From Gimesia fumaroli (lineage in GTDB: Bacteria > Planctomycetota > Planctomycetia > Planctomycetales > Planctomycetaceae): 64,000 nt of DNA. The stretch spans positions 1,149,501 through 1,213,500 of the forward strand of contig NZ_CP037452.1 of assembly GCF_007754425.1 (NCBI RefSeq), written 5' to 3'. Position numbers and translations under genes: made by a program. The notes beneath the pieces were generated by a model. The model made no database searches. It worked only from the letters and a program-made list of their open reading frames with translations, and was not told the DNA's origin. Shown in pieces: positions 10,201-19,400 of this stretch. Each line of letters begins with the position of its first letter. Within the stretch, counting starts at the first letter, position 1.

Positions 10201-11177
10201 ACCAACTCTCACTGGAAGAAATTGTCTCCACGGGTGAGTCGATTTTGAAGCAATACCTTGAGGAACAGGCCGAGGCAGAGCAGGAACAGAGTGAAGCGGA
10301 TGCCCAGGCGGAACTGACCGAAGAGGAAAGCGAAGCTGCTTCAGAGGATCTTTCATCCAGTTCGGAAAGCGATGTGGAGCCGGTCGAGATAGAACTGGTT
10401 GAAAACGAAGACGTGGATCAGACGGAGCCGGGTTTTAATGCCGCGCTTTATCTTGAGATTCGCCCCGAGATCGAAGCACAGGTAAATCGACTGCGACGAA
10501 AAATCAAGATGATGGGCAGCGTCAATTCGGACAGTCTGAACGACCTGGACGAACTGGAATGCCGCTTTGAATATATGAAATCGCAACTGGACGACCTGAA
10601 CGAAGCGAAATCATCCCTGGAAGAAATCATTCGTCGGATCAATGCCGAGAGTAAGCGATTATTCTACGATACGTTTGAAGTGATCCGCGGCCATTTCCAG
10701 GAAATCTTCCGAAAGCTGTTTGGCGGTGGTGAAGCGGATATCATTCTGGAAGATCCCGATGATGTGCTGGAATGTGGAATTGAAATCGTGGCGCGTCCGC
10801 CCGGAAAAGAGTTGCGTGGATTAACGCTTTTAAGTGGTGGTGAAAAAACCTTAACCGCAGTGGCGCTGTTAATGTCGATCTTCCGTAGCCGTCCCAGCCC
10901 GTTCTGTATTCTGGACGAAGTTGATGCGGCCCTCGATGAAGCTAACGTTGAGCGTTATGCCGGTCTGATTGACGACTTCAAGGATACGACGCAGTTCATC
11001 ATGATCACGCATAATAAGCGTTCGATGACTGTCGGAAATGTGCTGTATGGCGTTACAATGGAACAGTCGGGAGTTTCGAAACGGATGTCGGTGCGGTTTG
11101 ATGACATCAGTGAAGATGGAAACTTCAAGCAATCGGCGTCTACCGATGCGACTGACAGTGCCTCCGACGCGGCTTAG
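7266..11177 (+). CDS. smc: Chromosome segregation protein SMC
   Basis: 1303 residues from the ATG at 7266, with a GTG immediately before it. This is the ABC-type condensin ATPase that organises chromosomes. The N-terminal head has Walker [10 protein letters not shown] (about residues 32-40). Long coiled coils flank a hinge at about 520-690. The C-terminal head carries the signature [13 protein letters not shown] (about 1188) and Walker [15 protein letters not shown]. The length exceeds the usual 1150-1200 because of a very acidic, low-complexity insert at about 996-1058 in the second coiled coil and a Ser/Ala/Asp-rich C-terminal tail. No scpA or scpB lies next to it. Spacing to the FlgI-like gene upstream is about 100 bp. 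Confidence 0.95.
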   Translation: MLKSLELFGFKSFADRTIFEFSEGITCVVGPNGSGKSNVVDGIKWVLGDQSPKSLRGKDMTDVIFNGSQGRKPNAYAEATLTFNNKEGFLDIDADEVHIGRRLWKNGDSEYLLNRNPVRLKDIRDLFMGTGAATSAYSIIEQGRVDQILQANAATRRVVFEEASGISRYKSRKVDAERKLERVGQNILRLTDIVDEVEAQLNSTRSQASKAAKYREASTELRKLWMGMAADDWRHLTSQLSSLQATIGQYQQRIDELNNEYQTYEEKLAAIDSEVAEFDDQLRSVEKKLASHREGIAGNQTAIEHQLERKHEFEAEIIRLRKQRILMAKRTSEIQKDLEAVENEKISSESEFQLQREKLEETHSRIKLVTEELDAANAQIQEKQQQVHGLNKESLALDNRLFSIQTQLETYHTSTDKANEKRLQLEARVEEAESALAACEAQFRLAGEKVATFAQSLSDVDEKQQNLLSEQDQKTQLLSDLREKRSAYQARKSVLEDLERRQEGISIGVKEILNRAQTSNYSPWNTIIGSVADLLDVDLEQAALLEVALGIRSQLLVIREFDPLYQFLKEGKYSISGRVGFITRPLSQPENEQTIPVVNGFSMEGETTQPESFTTEPDEESLDLSAERGVIYRADKLVKPTPENQALAELLLSDTWIVDSLETAVNLSRTKGQQCRFVTLQGELIEENQSVFVGAIGGESAIFTRKSELRKLKNDLIRIDRTLNENESSLEKLDDLLSTVDEERSICQEQMQIASEALSTEKAAKVAAEHKREQLNEELATVRNDLQDLELHAQKLQTESAVVAVEKQETETRLEALQSEIQQDESVLLNKQCEVQEMKEQQNARQLELATHEERLTGLTQRFGRLKLEFEQREQQQEESSRRYELSLEKNSQIKLHILNTRAMLDEQFLIQETFLEQARSLATIRDEKRQLKKQLSAEEAALRKERRELGDKKHEEEFKTRDIEHQISTLTERIEEEYQLSLEEIVSTGESILKQYLEEQAEAEQEQSEADAQAELTEEESEAASEDLSSSSESDVEPVEIELVENEDVDQTEPGFNAALYLEIRPEIEAQVNRLRRKIKMMGSVNSDSLNDLDELECRFEYMKSQLDDLNEAKSSLEEIIRRINAESKRLFYDTFEVIRGHFQEIFRKLFGGGEADIILEDPDDVLECGIEIVARPPGKELRGLTLLSGGEKTLTAVALLMSIFRSRPSPFCILDEVDAALDEANVERYAGLIDDFKDTTQFIMITHNKRSMTVGNVLYGVTMEQSGVSKRMSVRFDDISEDGNFKQSASTDATDSASDAA

Positions 11178-11248
11178 TCGAAACACGTCTCCCGATCTGA
11201 TGATCTTGTAGAGATGAATAAGTCCCCTACGATGTGATTGAGGTTCCG

Positions 11249-11728
11249 ATGTCTGATTTGACTCATTTTGATGAAGAAGGCGCCAGCCGCATGGTCGATG
11301 TGGGGGGCAAAGAAATTACTGCGCGAGTGGCGGTTGCGGAATCGTTTGTCACGATGAAAGCGGAAACCCGCAAACTGATTCTAGATCGCGAGATCTCTAA
11401 AGGGGATGTGTTGGAAATTGCCCGGATCGCCGGCATCATGGCGACGAAAAAAACGTCCGACCTGATTCCACTCTGTCATCCACTCAGTATTAATAGTGTG
11501 CGTCTCGAATTTGCGTCTCTGGGTGAAACGCAAATTCGAATTGAAGCCACGGTCAAAGTCGACGGTAAGACCGGTGTGGAGATGGAAGCACTGACCGCGG
11601 TCAGTGTGGCTGCCTTGACGATGTATGATATGTGTAAAGCCGTCGATCGGGGAATGAGTCTGGGACCCACTCAGCTTGTCGAAAAATCAGGCGGGAAAAG
11701 CGGACATTATCTCAGAGAATCAGACTGA
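11249..11728 (+). CDS. moaC: Cyclic pyranopterin monophosphate synthase MoaC
   Basis: 159 residues from the ATG at 11249, preceded by a GAGG ribosome-binding site. The GTG at 11234 would add five unconserved residues. MoaC works with MoaA in the first step of molybdenum cofactor synthesis, turning a GTP-derived intermediate into cyclic pyranopterin monophosphate. Family landmarks are the start [24 protein letters not shown] with the conserved His, [17 protein letters not shown], and MYDMCKAVD. The length is normal for the family. No other molybdopterin genes are adjacent, so it appears as a single gene between smc and a prenyl synthetase. Confidence 0.96.
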   Translation: MSDLTHFDEEGASRMVDVGGKEITARVAVAESFVTMKAETRKLILDREISKGDVLEIARIAGIMATKKTSDLIPLCHPLSINSVRLEFASLGETQIRIEATVKVDGKTGVEMEALTAVSVAALTMYDMCKAVDRGMSLGPTQLVEKSGGKSGHYLRESD

Positions 11729-11983
11729 TTTGAGCGTGTCAGGGCTGATTGCACCGTTCCGGTTCCGATCGAGAACCGCCGATTTGTTCGGGTAATGCCG
11801 GAAAGATGAATTTCACTTCATGAAATCATCCACGGAGGCCCTGTTTGCATTCCTATCTGCGAAGAGAATGCTTACAATGGCTCCGCATACTGATCTGAAA
11901 TAAGAGGTCATATGTTCTGTGTTTTGAATAACCGACCGCCAGAAAAAACTGGAAAATCGATTCGATATTGTGGTGAGGCTGTA

Positions 11984-12976
11984 ATGGGGGACCATCTTAC
12001 GACACATGACCTGTTGGCACGTGTCGAAGAGTTAATTGGCGGTGAGCTGGAACAGGCAGAACGCGTTTTTTTGAGCGAAGTCAGCTCGAAACATCCTTAT
12101 GTTCATGATGTTTTGCAGCATATCACCCGTTTTCAAGGGAAGCGGCTGCGTCCGATTCTGTTGCTGCTTTCCGCTGCAGCCACCGGGGGAATCAAAGACA
12201 GTCACTATGTGCTCGCTTCCGTTGTGGAAATGATTCATCTGGCTACGTTAGTGCATGATGATGTTCTGGATGACGCACTCATCCGCCGTCATGTGGCGAC
12301 CGTGAATTCGCGCTGGAACAATGAAACCAGCGTCCTGGTCGGCGACTTTTTATTCACACACGCGTTTCATTTGAGTGCCAGTCTGGGTGATGCCCGCGCC
12401 TGTCGACTGATCGGGCGTGCCACAAATCTGGTTTGTGAAGGTGAACTGGCCCAGATTTATGAGCGGGGTAATCTGAATCTTTCCGAAGATCAGTACCTGC
12501 AGATCATTAATGGGAAAACAGCCGAACTGTGTGCCATCAGTACGGAGCTCGGAGCTCTGTATGCGGAGGCGGATGAGCAAATTGTCGAAGCCTTGGAAGA
12601 CTATGGACGTGCGCTCGGCGTGGCGTTCCAGATTACCGACGATTTACTTGATCTACTCGGCGATGAAGCTCAAATGGGCAAATCATTAGGCTCGGATCTA
12701 CAAAAAGAAAAACTGACTCTGCCTTTGATTCGACTGCTGGATCAAAGTAGCCCCGAGGACCAGGCTACGATTCAGGAAATCCTGTCCCAGCCGGATCAAC
12801 AGACCAAATCGCGGCTCGCCCAATTTATTAAAAACAGTGATGCCATCGAGTATGCAGCGAATCGGGCACGTGACTTTGCGAAACAGGCCCGGGAATCGCT
12901 CAAATTCTGTCCCGCGTCACCGGCCAGACAGATCCTTGAGGAACTGACAGAATTTGCGATCCAGAGAACGATCTAA
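11984..12976 (+). CDS. Polyprenyl diphosphate synthase (trans-isoprenyl synthetase)
   Basis: 330 residues from the ATG at 11984 (GTGAGG upstream). An earlier in-frame ATG at 11912 also has a good site (AAGAGG) and would add 24 residues without family similarity. The enzyme elongates allylic diphosphates with isopentenyl diphosphate, giving the side chain of quinones. The first Asp-rich motif HDDVLDD sits at residues 91-97 with the flanking RR at 101-102. The second, ITDDLLD, is at about 217-223. FQGKRLRPILLLL is the substrate-binding region. The size and the long second half fit octaprenyl/solanesyl-type synthases, but the chain length cannot be read from sequence alone. Confidence 0.9.
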   Translation: MGDHLTTHDLLARVEELIGGELEQAERVFLSEVSSKHPYVHDVLQHITRFQGKRLRPILLLLSAAATGGIKDSHYVLASVVEMIHLATLVHDDVLDDALIRRHVATVNSRWNNETSVLVGDFLFTHAFHLSASLGDARACRLIGRATNLVCEGELAQIYERGNLNLSEDQYLQIINGKTAELCAISTELGALYAEADEQIVEALEDYGRALGVAFQITDDLLDLLGDEAQMGKSLGSDLQKEKLTLPLIRLLDQSSPEDQATIQEILSQPDQQTKSRLAQFIKNSDAIEYAANRARDFAKQARESLKFCPASPARQILEELTEFAIQRTI

Positions 12977-12988
12977 TATGATACAGGA

Positions 12989-13014
12989 AGCATGCGAACA
13001 CAAACCGGCATGCT
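12989..13014 (+). terminator. Hairpin after prenyl synthetase gene
   Basis: AGCATGC (12989-12995) and GCATGCT (13008-13014) form a perfect 7-bp stem with a 12-nt loop, 13 bp after the stop. No T run follows, so a rho-independent terminator is doubtful. It may instead protect the 3' end of the mRNA. Confidence 0.3.
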
Positions 13015-13083
13015 GCGATCGTGGGGAGAACGGCGTCTCTTATAGAATGTTGCTACTTATCGGGTAAAAGAGGCCAAAATACA

Positions 13084-14826
13084 TTGTTTAGCAATCCAAT
13101 ATTTATTCGGGAAGCGTTGACTTCACCCCGTCAGATTCGCCACTACCTGATTCGTTCCGGTTATGTGGCTGCGATCTTTATTTTGATCTTCACTGCTGGT
13201 CAGACCATTCTGGGAACTCAGCAGATCCAGACCACGACGATCGGGGAATTTGCCCGCCTGGGAAATCTGATCTTTCAGATGATTGCATTCCTGCAATTGC
13301 TGCTGGTTCTATTTTTCACACTTTTATTTTCTGCGGGCAGTATAGCTCAGGAAAAAGATCGCGGAACTTTGATTCTCCTGCTAATGACCGAGCTCAAAGA
13401 CCGTGAACTGGTCAGTGGGAAAACACAGTCCAGCCTGCTGGTGGTTTATGTGTTGCTGGCGGCTTCCATTCCGGTATTTGTGTTTCTCTATCTGCTGGGA
13501 GGGATTGAATTATCCCAGATTCTCTGGATGGAACTTTTGTGCCTGATGACCGTTTTCGCAACGGGTAGCTGGGCTGGTCTAGTGGCATTCTGGCGCGAAA
13601 AAACCTTTCAGACTCTGGCGATCAGTGTGTTGGGAATGGTTGTTTTTCTGGGAGTGGTCGAGCTGATCGTGAGTCTGTTGGGAGCACACTCAGCGGTGCG
13701 GCCCTTTATTGCCGGCCTGGACCCGTTTCGTGCTTTGTATGAGATCTTGAATCCGCTCTCGCTGAATACAGGATTGCAACCGGTTTCGATCAGTGCCTGG
13801 CCTTCCCTGATCAGCCTGTTTGTGTTGGGTTTCGCTCTCAAAGCATACACGGTTTTGAGGCTGCGGGTCTGGAATCCATCTCGATCCGTTTATAAAGCGA
13901 CACCTAAGGAAGAAACCGAAGAAGTTGTTACAAAGGAGCAGGCGCGCACCATCTGGACGAATCCCGTTATTTGGCGGGAAATCATGACCAAGGCCTATGG
14001 ACGAAAGATCTATGTGATCAAGCTGGCTTATTTTCTGCTGGCTGGATTCACGCTCTGGGCCGCCGTCACATCGGACGCGGTGGCCGAGGGAACGTTGTAT
14101 CTCGGCGTGATTCCTCCCCAGGGGTTGGCTTTTGCCGGGATTGCCTGGCTGAGTCTGGTGTTGGCAAATACACAAGCCGTGACGTCCATTACGTCAGAAA
14201 AAGACAGTAAAACGCTGGAGCTGTTATTGGTCACCGATATTTCTGCCAGAGAATTTGTACTCGGGAAATTAGGGGGAATTTTCTATAACAGTAAAGAATT
14301 GATTCTGACCCCGATCCTGATTCTGGTATATCTGATCAGTCAGGGCGTTTTTTCGACAGAAGGATTTCTATGTGCTCTGATCGGCTTTAGCGCACTGATG
14401 ATTTTTTCTGTCGTATTGGGCCTGCATATGGGGCTGACTTATGACAATAGTCGTTCGGCTATTGGCGGCAGCCTGGGTACCATGTTTTTCCTGTTTATCG
14501 GGATTGGTATCTTTATGATTCTGCTGGTGCAGGCACGGTCTTCATTTGCGCTCCAGCTGCAAAGTTTTCTCGTATTTATCGTAGTAGGAAGTGCGGCCCT
14601 CCATTCGGCTTTGACGCACCGGAACCCCTCGCGGGCGCTGGCGATTTCGGCCTGGTTGCTCCCGTTTTTGACCTTCTATGCTATTACGTCGTTTTTACTG
14701 GGAGGAACTCTGGGAGTTCTGATTACGATTTTGTTTGCGTATGGGCTTCCCGTTCTTGCCATGTATATTCCGGCAGTGTCTGAATTTGATGTTGCTCTGG
14801 GAAAAACCACTTTTGATAAAGGATAG
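13084..14826 (+). CDS. ABC-2 type permease, internally duplicated
   Basis: 580 residues from a TTG at 13084 with AAAAGAGG about ten bases upstream. A GTG at 13021 would add 21 residues that do not resemble the family start. It is an integral membrane protein with about 12 helices. It consists of two homologous halves: NPIFIREALTSPRQ at the start and NPVIWREIMTKAYG near residue 300. SIAQEKDRGTLILLLMTELK in the first half corresponds to SITSEKDSKTLELLLVTDIS in the second. Such permeases pair with an ABC ATPase for export, but no ATPase gene is adjacent, so the partner must be elsewhere. The gene ends 17 bp before the CorC-like gene. Confidence 0.75.
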   Translation: MFSNPIFIREALTSPRQIRHYLIRSGYVAAIFILIFTAGQTILGTQQIQTTTIGEFARLGNLIFQMIAFLQLLLVLFFTLLFSAGSIAQEKDRGTLILLLMTELKDRELVSGKTQSSLLVVYVLLAASIPVFVFLYLLGGIELSQILWMELLCLMTVFATGSWAGLVAFWREKTFQTLAISVLGMVVFLGVVELIVSLLGAHSAVRPFIAGLDPFRALYEILNPLSLNTGLQPVSISAWPSLISLFVLGFALKAYTVLRLRVWNPSRSVYKATPKEETEEVVTKEQARTIWTNPVIWREIMTKAYGRKIYVIKLAYFLLAGFTLWAAVTSDAVAEGTLYLGVIPPQGLAFAGIAWLSLVLANTQAVTSITSEKDSKTLELLLVTDISAREFVLGKLGGIFYNSKELILTPILILVYLISQGVFSTEGFLCALIGFSALMIFSVVLGLHMGLTYDNSRSAIGGSLGTMFFLFIGIGIFMILLVQARSSFALQLQSFLVFIVVGSAALHSALTHRNPSRALAISAWLLPFLTFYAITSFLLGGTLGVLITILFAYGLPVLAMYIPAVSEFDVALGKTTFDKG

Positions 14827-14843
14827 AGTGGCGCCCCCGATTC

Positions 14844-16148
14844 ATGATGATCGCATTTATTGATTCCGTTGCAATTTGGTTTCCAGGATCACTGGCGTTA
14901 TTCGCTTTGATTTGTGCTTCCGGCTTCTTTTCGGGGAGCGAGACGGCCATCTTTTATCTCTCGCGGGGAGAGCTCAGACAGTTCAGCAAAGGGAAGCCCA
15001 GCGAACAGATTGTGGCAGCACTGGCCGCGGATGCGGATCGGTTACTGACGGCTGTGTTGTTCTGGAACCTGCTGATCAATTTGTCTTATTTTGCCGTCGC
15101 CGGAGTCATTGCCAAGAAACTGGCTGATGCCGGCATGACAGCGGGAGCCGGTATTTTTACTGTCGGAAGTCTGTTGGCGATTATTCTGTTCGGCGAAGTT
15201 CTACCGAAGAGTCTGTCGATCGTTTTTCGTAAGAAAATCGCGATCATGGTGAGTTGGCCGTTAGCGGTTTCAGTGCGAATTCTGGATCCTGTCATTCCGC
15301 TGCTGCAAAATATCAGTCGGATGATGCGACGGACATTCTGGCCTCACATTCAGAAAGAATCGTATTTACATTCGGAAGATCTCGAACGGGCCGTGGATGC
15401 TTCAGGGGCCAGTGAAGAGGTGATTCGTCATGAAAGGCAGATTCTGCATAACATTCTGGACCTTTCTGAAATGCTGGTGGAAGAGGCAATGCGTCCCCGG
15501 GGCACCTACCTCACATTTAATATGCCTTTAAAGCTGGAAGACCTGACAAAAATTACGCCGAATACCGACTACATTATCTTGCGTAAACGCGAGAACGATT
15601 CAGATGAAATCGATCGGATTATTTCGCTGACAGAATTATCTTCGTTTACCGAAAAAACGTTGAATCAAAAATCGAAACGGGTAATTCATGTTCCCTGGTG
15701 TGCGAATCTGTCTGATGTTTTTTCCCGGTTTCAGACGGAAGAATGTCAGTTTGCTTCCGTGGTGGATGAATATGGTGAAACGATCGGTATTGTCTCGCAC
15801 GATGATATCATAGATACCATCCTTTCACCCGAACCAAGCCGGGCCAAACGGATCTTGAGACGGGAACCGGTTCGCGAAGTAGAGCCCGGCGTCTATCATG
15901 TCGAAGGGATCACAACGCTCCGCTATCTGTGCCGAAAGCTACAGCAGGATTATGAAGTCGCGGATGACGGTTTATTAACGGTCGCCGGAATGTTCCATGA
16001 AAAGCTGGAACACATTCCAGAAGTGGGAGACGTCTGCGACTGGCAAGGATTTCAGTTGAAGGTCATTGAGGTCCGCAAGCTGGGGCATTTGATTGCAGAG
16101 CTTCGCAAAATGGAGCCGCCCAACGAAGCTCCTGCCGATGAAGTGTGA
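14844..16148 (+). CDS. CNNM/CorC/HlyC-type membrane protein with CBS domains
   Basis: 434 residues. The N-terminal DUF21/CNNM membrane domain (about 1-180) has four hydrophobic segments and the family stretch ASGFFSGSETAIFYLSR near residue 30. A CBS-pair region follows, about residues 200-330 (EECQFASVVDEYGETIGIVSHDDIID). It ends with a CorC/HlyC transporter-associated domain (YHVEGITTLRYLC, DDGLLTVAGMF). Members are linked to Mg2+/Co2+ transport or efflux; the old name haemolysin is not meaningful here. The gene is close behind the ABC permease (17 bp) and may be co-transcribed with it. It faces the minus-strand chaperone operon tail-to-tail. Confidence 0.88.
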   Translation: MMIAFIDSVAIWFPGSLALFALICASGFFSGSETAIFYLSRGELRQFSKGKPSEQIVAALAADADRLLTAVLFWNLLINLSYFAVAGVIAKKLADAGMTAGAGIFTVGSLLAIILFGEVLPKSLSIVFRKKIAIMVSWPLAVSVRILDPVIPLLQNISRMMRRTFWPHIQKESYLHSEDLERAVDASGASEEVIRHERQILHNILDLSEMLVEEAMRPRGTYLTFNMPLKLEDLTKITPNTDYIILRKRENDSDEIDRIISLTELSSFTEKTLNQKSKRVIHVPWCANLSDVFSRFQTEECQFASVVDEYGETIGIVSHDDIIDTILSPEPSRAKRILRREPVREVEPGVYHVEGITTLRYLCRKLQQDYEVADDGLLTVAGMFHEKLEHIPEVGDVCDWQGFQLKVIEVRKLGHLIAELRKMEPPNEAPADEV

Positions 16149-16180
16149 TGCAAAACGGATCAGTTATAAGACTGGATCAG

Positions 16181-16432
16181 CTATCTGCGTCGCTGTGAGA
16201 GCAGGGTGTTAAACAGGCTTTCAGCCGTTTCGAACACTTTGACATTCGCGGCAATCTGGTGCTTGAGCAGTGGTAGTTCTGCGATGCCGCTGTCGATGAG
16301 GGGGCTGCTTTCTCCGGTTTCGCTTTCAATTCCGTACGAGACATTCTCTGCAATCTCTGCGACACGTTGACTGGTACGGTCGATGCTGTAGAGCGCCGTA
16401 TTCATTGCAGAAGTGACAGAAGAAATTGCCAT
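16181..16432 (-). CDS. Minimal flagellar rod/hook-like protein (D0 helices only)
   Basis: 83 residues. The N-terminal helix (MAISSVTSAMNTALYSIDRTSQ...IAENV) resembles the first helix of rod and hook proteins. The C-terminus (PLLKHQIAANVKVFETAESLFNTLL) closely follows the C-terminal signature of FlgC/FlgE/FlgG (Y.ANVKV..TADEML.TLL). Only about 25 residues separate the two, so the D1 domain that forms the body of rod proteins is absent. Small proteins of this layout exist in other bacteria as rod C-terminal-domain proteins. It is downstream of the J-like/MshEN gene on the same strand with a 227-bp gap, 33 kb from the flagellar cluster. The role is unknown; a cap, adaptor or decoy subunit is conceivable. 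Confidence 0.6.
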   Translation of the reverse strand: MAISSVTSAMNTALYSIDRTSQRVAEIAENVSYGIESETGESSPLIDSGIAELPLLKHQIAANVKVFETAESLFNTLLSQRRR

Positions 16433-16659
16433 CAGAGGCTCCGAAGTCTGAATCGTTTGAGTGATGTGAAACGGAATCAGGCAGGCTGCAGGGAGGTAGA
16501 TTCAACGAATGATTACTATCCCTCATATCTATATACCATATCATCGGAACTCTGGTCGGCAGGAATCAGAGCGGGGCGCCGCACAAACCGGCAGATGCGA
16601 AAATACTCCAGACCATGGCGATTATGCCGGTTATAAGACGTGTCGCGATCAAGGCGAAT

Positions 16660-17694
16660 TTACTTTTTCCACATCCCGGACATCAGGTAAAAGGCGATGA
16701 TGGGCACGGCCAGTGTGGTCAGCATGAAATGCCAGGGCCACGTCTGTGGGAAAACAAAGTTTTTCAGGAGAAACTGGTCGATTAAGATCGCACCGCAAAA
16801 TGCCCAGCCGCTGAAGATGAATGCGAGTTGTTTTTTCTCTTTGAGTTCTTCGGGAGAAAGCTGGGCAGGGCCACGGGCTGGTTTCTTTTTTTCGACCTTT
16901 TTAGCAGGTTTGGCCTCTTTTTTCGATTTGGTTTTTGTGGCAGCTTCTTCTGCAGGAACTTCTTCTTCCACCTCTTCTGCAGCAGAGTAAAATTGTTTGA
17001 TGCCCGTATTAATGGAACGGGGCATCGCCAGTACCCAGCGGGAGGGAACCTGGTAGCGCATCCGCAGGTCATCTTCCAGGTCATGGGTCGGTTGATCCGC
17101 ACAGGCAACCAGCAGAACATTGTCATCGATGAAGAGGGGCAGAATTGTATTCCGTTTGGCCACGTGTTCCGGAAGCTGAAGCAGGATGCTGGTGTCGGGT
17201 ACCGTTTCTTCCAGATCGATATAAGGCATTCCCTGCGAACGGGCCATTGCCTGGGTCGCGATTTCAGGATTGACGAACCGCATCTGGACGGCGGCATCTC
17301 TCGTGGATAATCCCCGTTGGTTTGCAAACTGCTTCAATTCCGCAGCCTGGTCTTTTGTGATATGGCCTTGTTCTACCAGGATTTGTTCGATCGATTGCGG
17401 GCCGGTCTGTTCATCCTCGTCGAACTCTCGTCCCAGGCTTTCGTCGTATTCTCGTTTACGCTCCGGGTCGGTTAAACAAAGCATGGCCTTTGCCAGTTCG
17501 TTTAACAGTTCCTGTGACTCATTTGAGTATTTTCCGGAGGCGTACTTTCGAACGTGCCCATTTAATTTTTTATAATGAGCGCGAATCTTTTCTTCATCGT
17601 CTTCGAATTTGACCAATCGCAGTAAGTCATAATGATGAGGAGGACGATCTCCTTCCGGAATTCCCAGCCAATCCTTGTAGACATCTATTGCCAC
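16660..17694 (-). CDS. J-like domain plus MshEN domain membrane protein
   Basis: 344 residues from a GTG at 17694 with AAGGAG nine bases upstream. Residues 1-90 look like a J domain (HHYDLLRL, LLNELAKAMLCLTDPERKREYDE), but the HPD tripeptide between helices II and III, which triggers Hsp70 ATPase, is missing. Residues 100-240 match the MshEN/GspE N-terminal fold: QILVEQGHITKDQAAEL, GMPYIDLEE, then LPLFIDDNVLLVACADQ. Some members of that fold bind cyclic di-GMP. An Ala/Glu/Lys-rich linker follows (about 245-280). Two hydrophobic segments lie at 290-310 and 322-342. It sits 122 bp downstream of the Hsp70-like gene in the same direction, which supports a shared function. Confidence 0.75.
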   Translation of the reverse strand: MAIDVYKDWLGIPEGDRPPHHYDLLRLVKFEDDEEKIRAHYKKLNGHVRKYASGKYSNESQELLNELAKAMLCLTDPERKREYDESLGREFDEDEQTGPQSIEQILVEQGHITKDQAAELKQFANQRGLSTRDAAVQMRFVNPEIATQAMARSQGMPYIDLEETVPDTSILLQLPEHVAKRNTILPLFIDDNVLLVACADQPTHDLEDDLRMRYQVPSRWVLAMPRSINTGIKQFYSAAEEVEEEVPAEEAATKTKSKKEAKPAKKVEKKKPARGPAQLSPEELKEKKQLAFIFSGWAFCGAILIDQFLLKNFVFPQTWPWHFMLTTLAVPIIAFYLMSGMWKK

Positions 17695-17816
17695 CTCAGA
17701 GGACTCCTTGCTCTTAGATCAAAAACGAAGTGTACGATATCAATTTTAACTTATCCAATCACGGACATTCAGAGAGAGCAGAATTTGACGTGTAGGCTCT
17801 GAACTGAAGAGAACCA

Positions 17817-19400
17817 TCACTCGACCACGTAGTCCTTCGCCAGAACTTCGAAGCGGTCGATACCTTCCGTATCCAGACCAGAATCACGGACGATCTCAGT
17901 TGCTGATTCGTTATTGCCCGTCAATTCCCGTGCGGAAGCATGAATTCGACCGTTGGCATCATAACGATAGGTGACTTCGACAGGCGATCCTTTTGGCAGA
18001 TTGGCAGGCAGGTTCAAAATCCGGAAATCGCCGATGGTAGAACAGGCATCAGGATCACTGGCCTCTCCTTCCAGGATGACCACATGAATCCGCTGCTGAT
18101 TGTCTGAGGTTGTCACAAATTTCTGACTGACACTCGCGGGAATCTCTGTATTGCGCTTGATCATAATATGATTGATCTTGCGGGTGCGATCATTGGGATC
18201 GGTGATTTTTACCCCCAGAGAGTGCGAGTTCACGTCAGCTGTGTTGACGCTACGCAATCGCTTGATGACGGCTTGCGCCATTCGGCTTTCACCACCCGTT
18301 GCCCGGGCTTCCAGAATCGCCGCATGAATCGCCGCTCCCTGTGCGACTGCTTCTTCGGGATTCATCGTACGAGATGGTTCGCTGCCACAGACTTTTTTCA
18401 ACATTTCTTCGACTACAGGCATCAATGTCGAACCACCGACCAGCACGACATCGTCGAGCTGACCTTTTTCCACGCCCGCCTGTTGCATTACCAGTTCGGT
18501 CGTGTCACGGGTTCGTTGCAGCAAATCGGCTGTCATGCGTTCGAAATCGCCACGTGTGAGGGCAACTGTTAAGGTATTCCCTTTATGGTAAATGGAGACG
18601 GGAGTCTGTGCTTTCTGACTCAACTCGCGTTTGGCGTCTTCACACTCCTGCACACAGGTCCGCATGGCGACGGGATCTTCGCGCGGGTCACTGCCAAATT
18701 TCTTTTTAAACTGTTCTGCGACGTGGTCGACGATACGTTGACTCCAGTCGAGTCCCCCCAGCATGACATCACCGTCAGTCGCGAGCACGCGGAACTGGGT
18801 CGGCGAATAACGGACAATGGTCACATCAAACGTACCACCACCGAGGTCGTAAACCAGAATCGTGCGTTCGCCATTCGGCATCGCATCGGGATTACCTAAT
18901 TCGTCCCGCTTCCAGGCATAAGCCAGTGTCGCTGCCGTTGGTTCGTTGATGATATCGATCACATTCAAACCGGCAATCCGGCCGGCGTCCTGAGTCGCTT
19001 TACGCCGAACATCATTGAAGTAGTAAGGGACCGTAATTACCGCATTCGCGATCGTGCCAATTTCTTTTTCTGCATCCTGCTTCATCTTTTTGAGAATCAG
19101 AGCAGAAAGAAATTCGGCGGTCAGTTTCTTTTCCTGATAGACCACATAAAAATGATCATCGCCCATATGTCGTTTGACGGCTTCAACGATACGGGTGGGA
19201 TCGTCTTCAATGGCGGTTCGTTCAAACGAAGGGCCCACCACCACCCGGCCTTCTTCACCCAGTAAAACAACGGAAGGAGTAATCGAACGCCCGTCGGTAT
19301 TCTTCAAAGAGATGGGCTGACCATCAGTGTCAAGTTGTGCGATTGCTGAGTAGGTTGTTCCTAAATCAATGCCAACAGTATGACCTTCAACAAACTTCAT
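17817..19400 (-). CDS. Short Hsp70/DnaK-like chaperone lacking the lid
   Basis: 527 residues against about 640 for DnaK. The ATPase domain is complete: VGIDLGTTYSAIA at the start, AVITVPYYFND, IINEPTAATLAYAW, YDLGGGTFDVTIV and VVLVGGSTLMPVV. The beta part of the substrate-binding domain is present (LGVKITDPNDR... to about residue 495). The helical lid is essentially absent, and the conserved hydrophobic linker before it is not recognisable (NTADVNSHSLGV). It is therefore a specialised Hsp70, not the housekeeping DnaK, and no grpE or canonical dnaJ is adjacent. The J-like membrane protein downstream is the obvious candidate partner. Confidence 0.9.
   Translation of the reverse strand: MKFVEGHTVGIDLGTTYSAIAQLDTDGQPISLKNTDGRSITPSVVLLGEEGRVVVGPSFERTAIEDDPTRIVEAVKRHMGDDHFYVVYQEKKLTAEFLSALILKKMKQDAEKEIGTIANAVITVPYYFNDVRRKATQDAGRIAGLNVIDIINEPTAATLAYAWKRDELGNPDAMPNGERTILVYDLGGGTFDVTIVRYSPTQFRVLATDGDVMLGGLDWSQRIVDHVAEQFKKKFGSDPREDPVAMRTCVQECEDAKRELSQKAQTPVSIYHKGNTLTVALTRGDFERMTADLLQRTRDTTELVMQQAGVEKGQLDDVVLVGGSTLMPVVEEMLKKVCGSEPSRTMNPEEAVAQGAAIHAAILEARATGGESRMAQAVIKRLRSVNTADVNSHSLGVKITDPNDRTRKINHIMIKRNTEIPASVSQKFVTTSDNQQRIHVVILEGEASDPDACSTIGDFRILNLPANLPKGSPVEVTYRYDANGRIHASARELTGNNESATEIVRDSGLDTEGIDRFEVLAKDYVVE

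Noticed and set aside
13690-14175. Minus-strand frame of 161 codons inside the ABC permease
   Set aside because: It is a shadow of the membrane-protein coding strand, with no supporting ribosome-binding site or motif.
17817-19400. Naming the Hsp70 gene dnaK
   Set aside because: It lacks the lid and standard linker and has no grpE/dnaJ neighbours, so it is a divergent paralogue.
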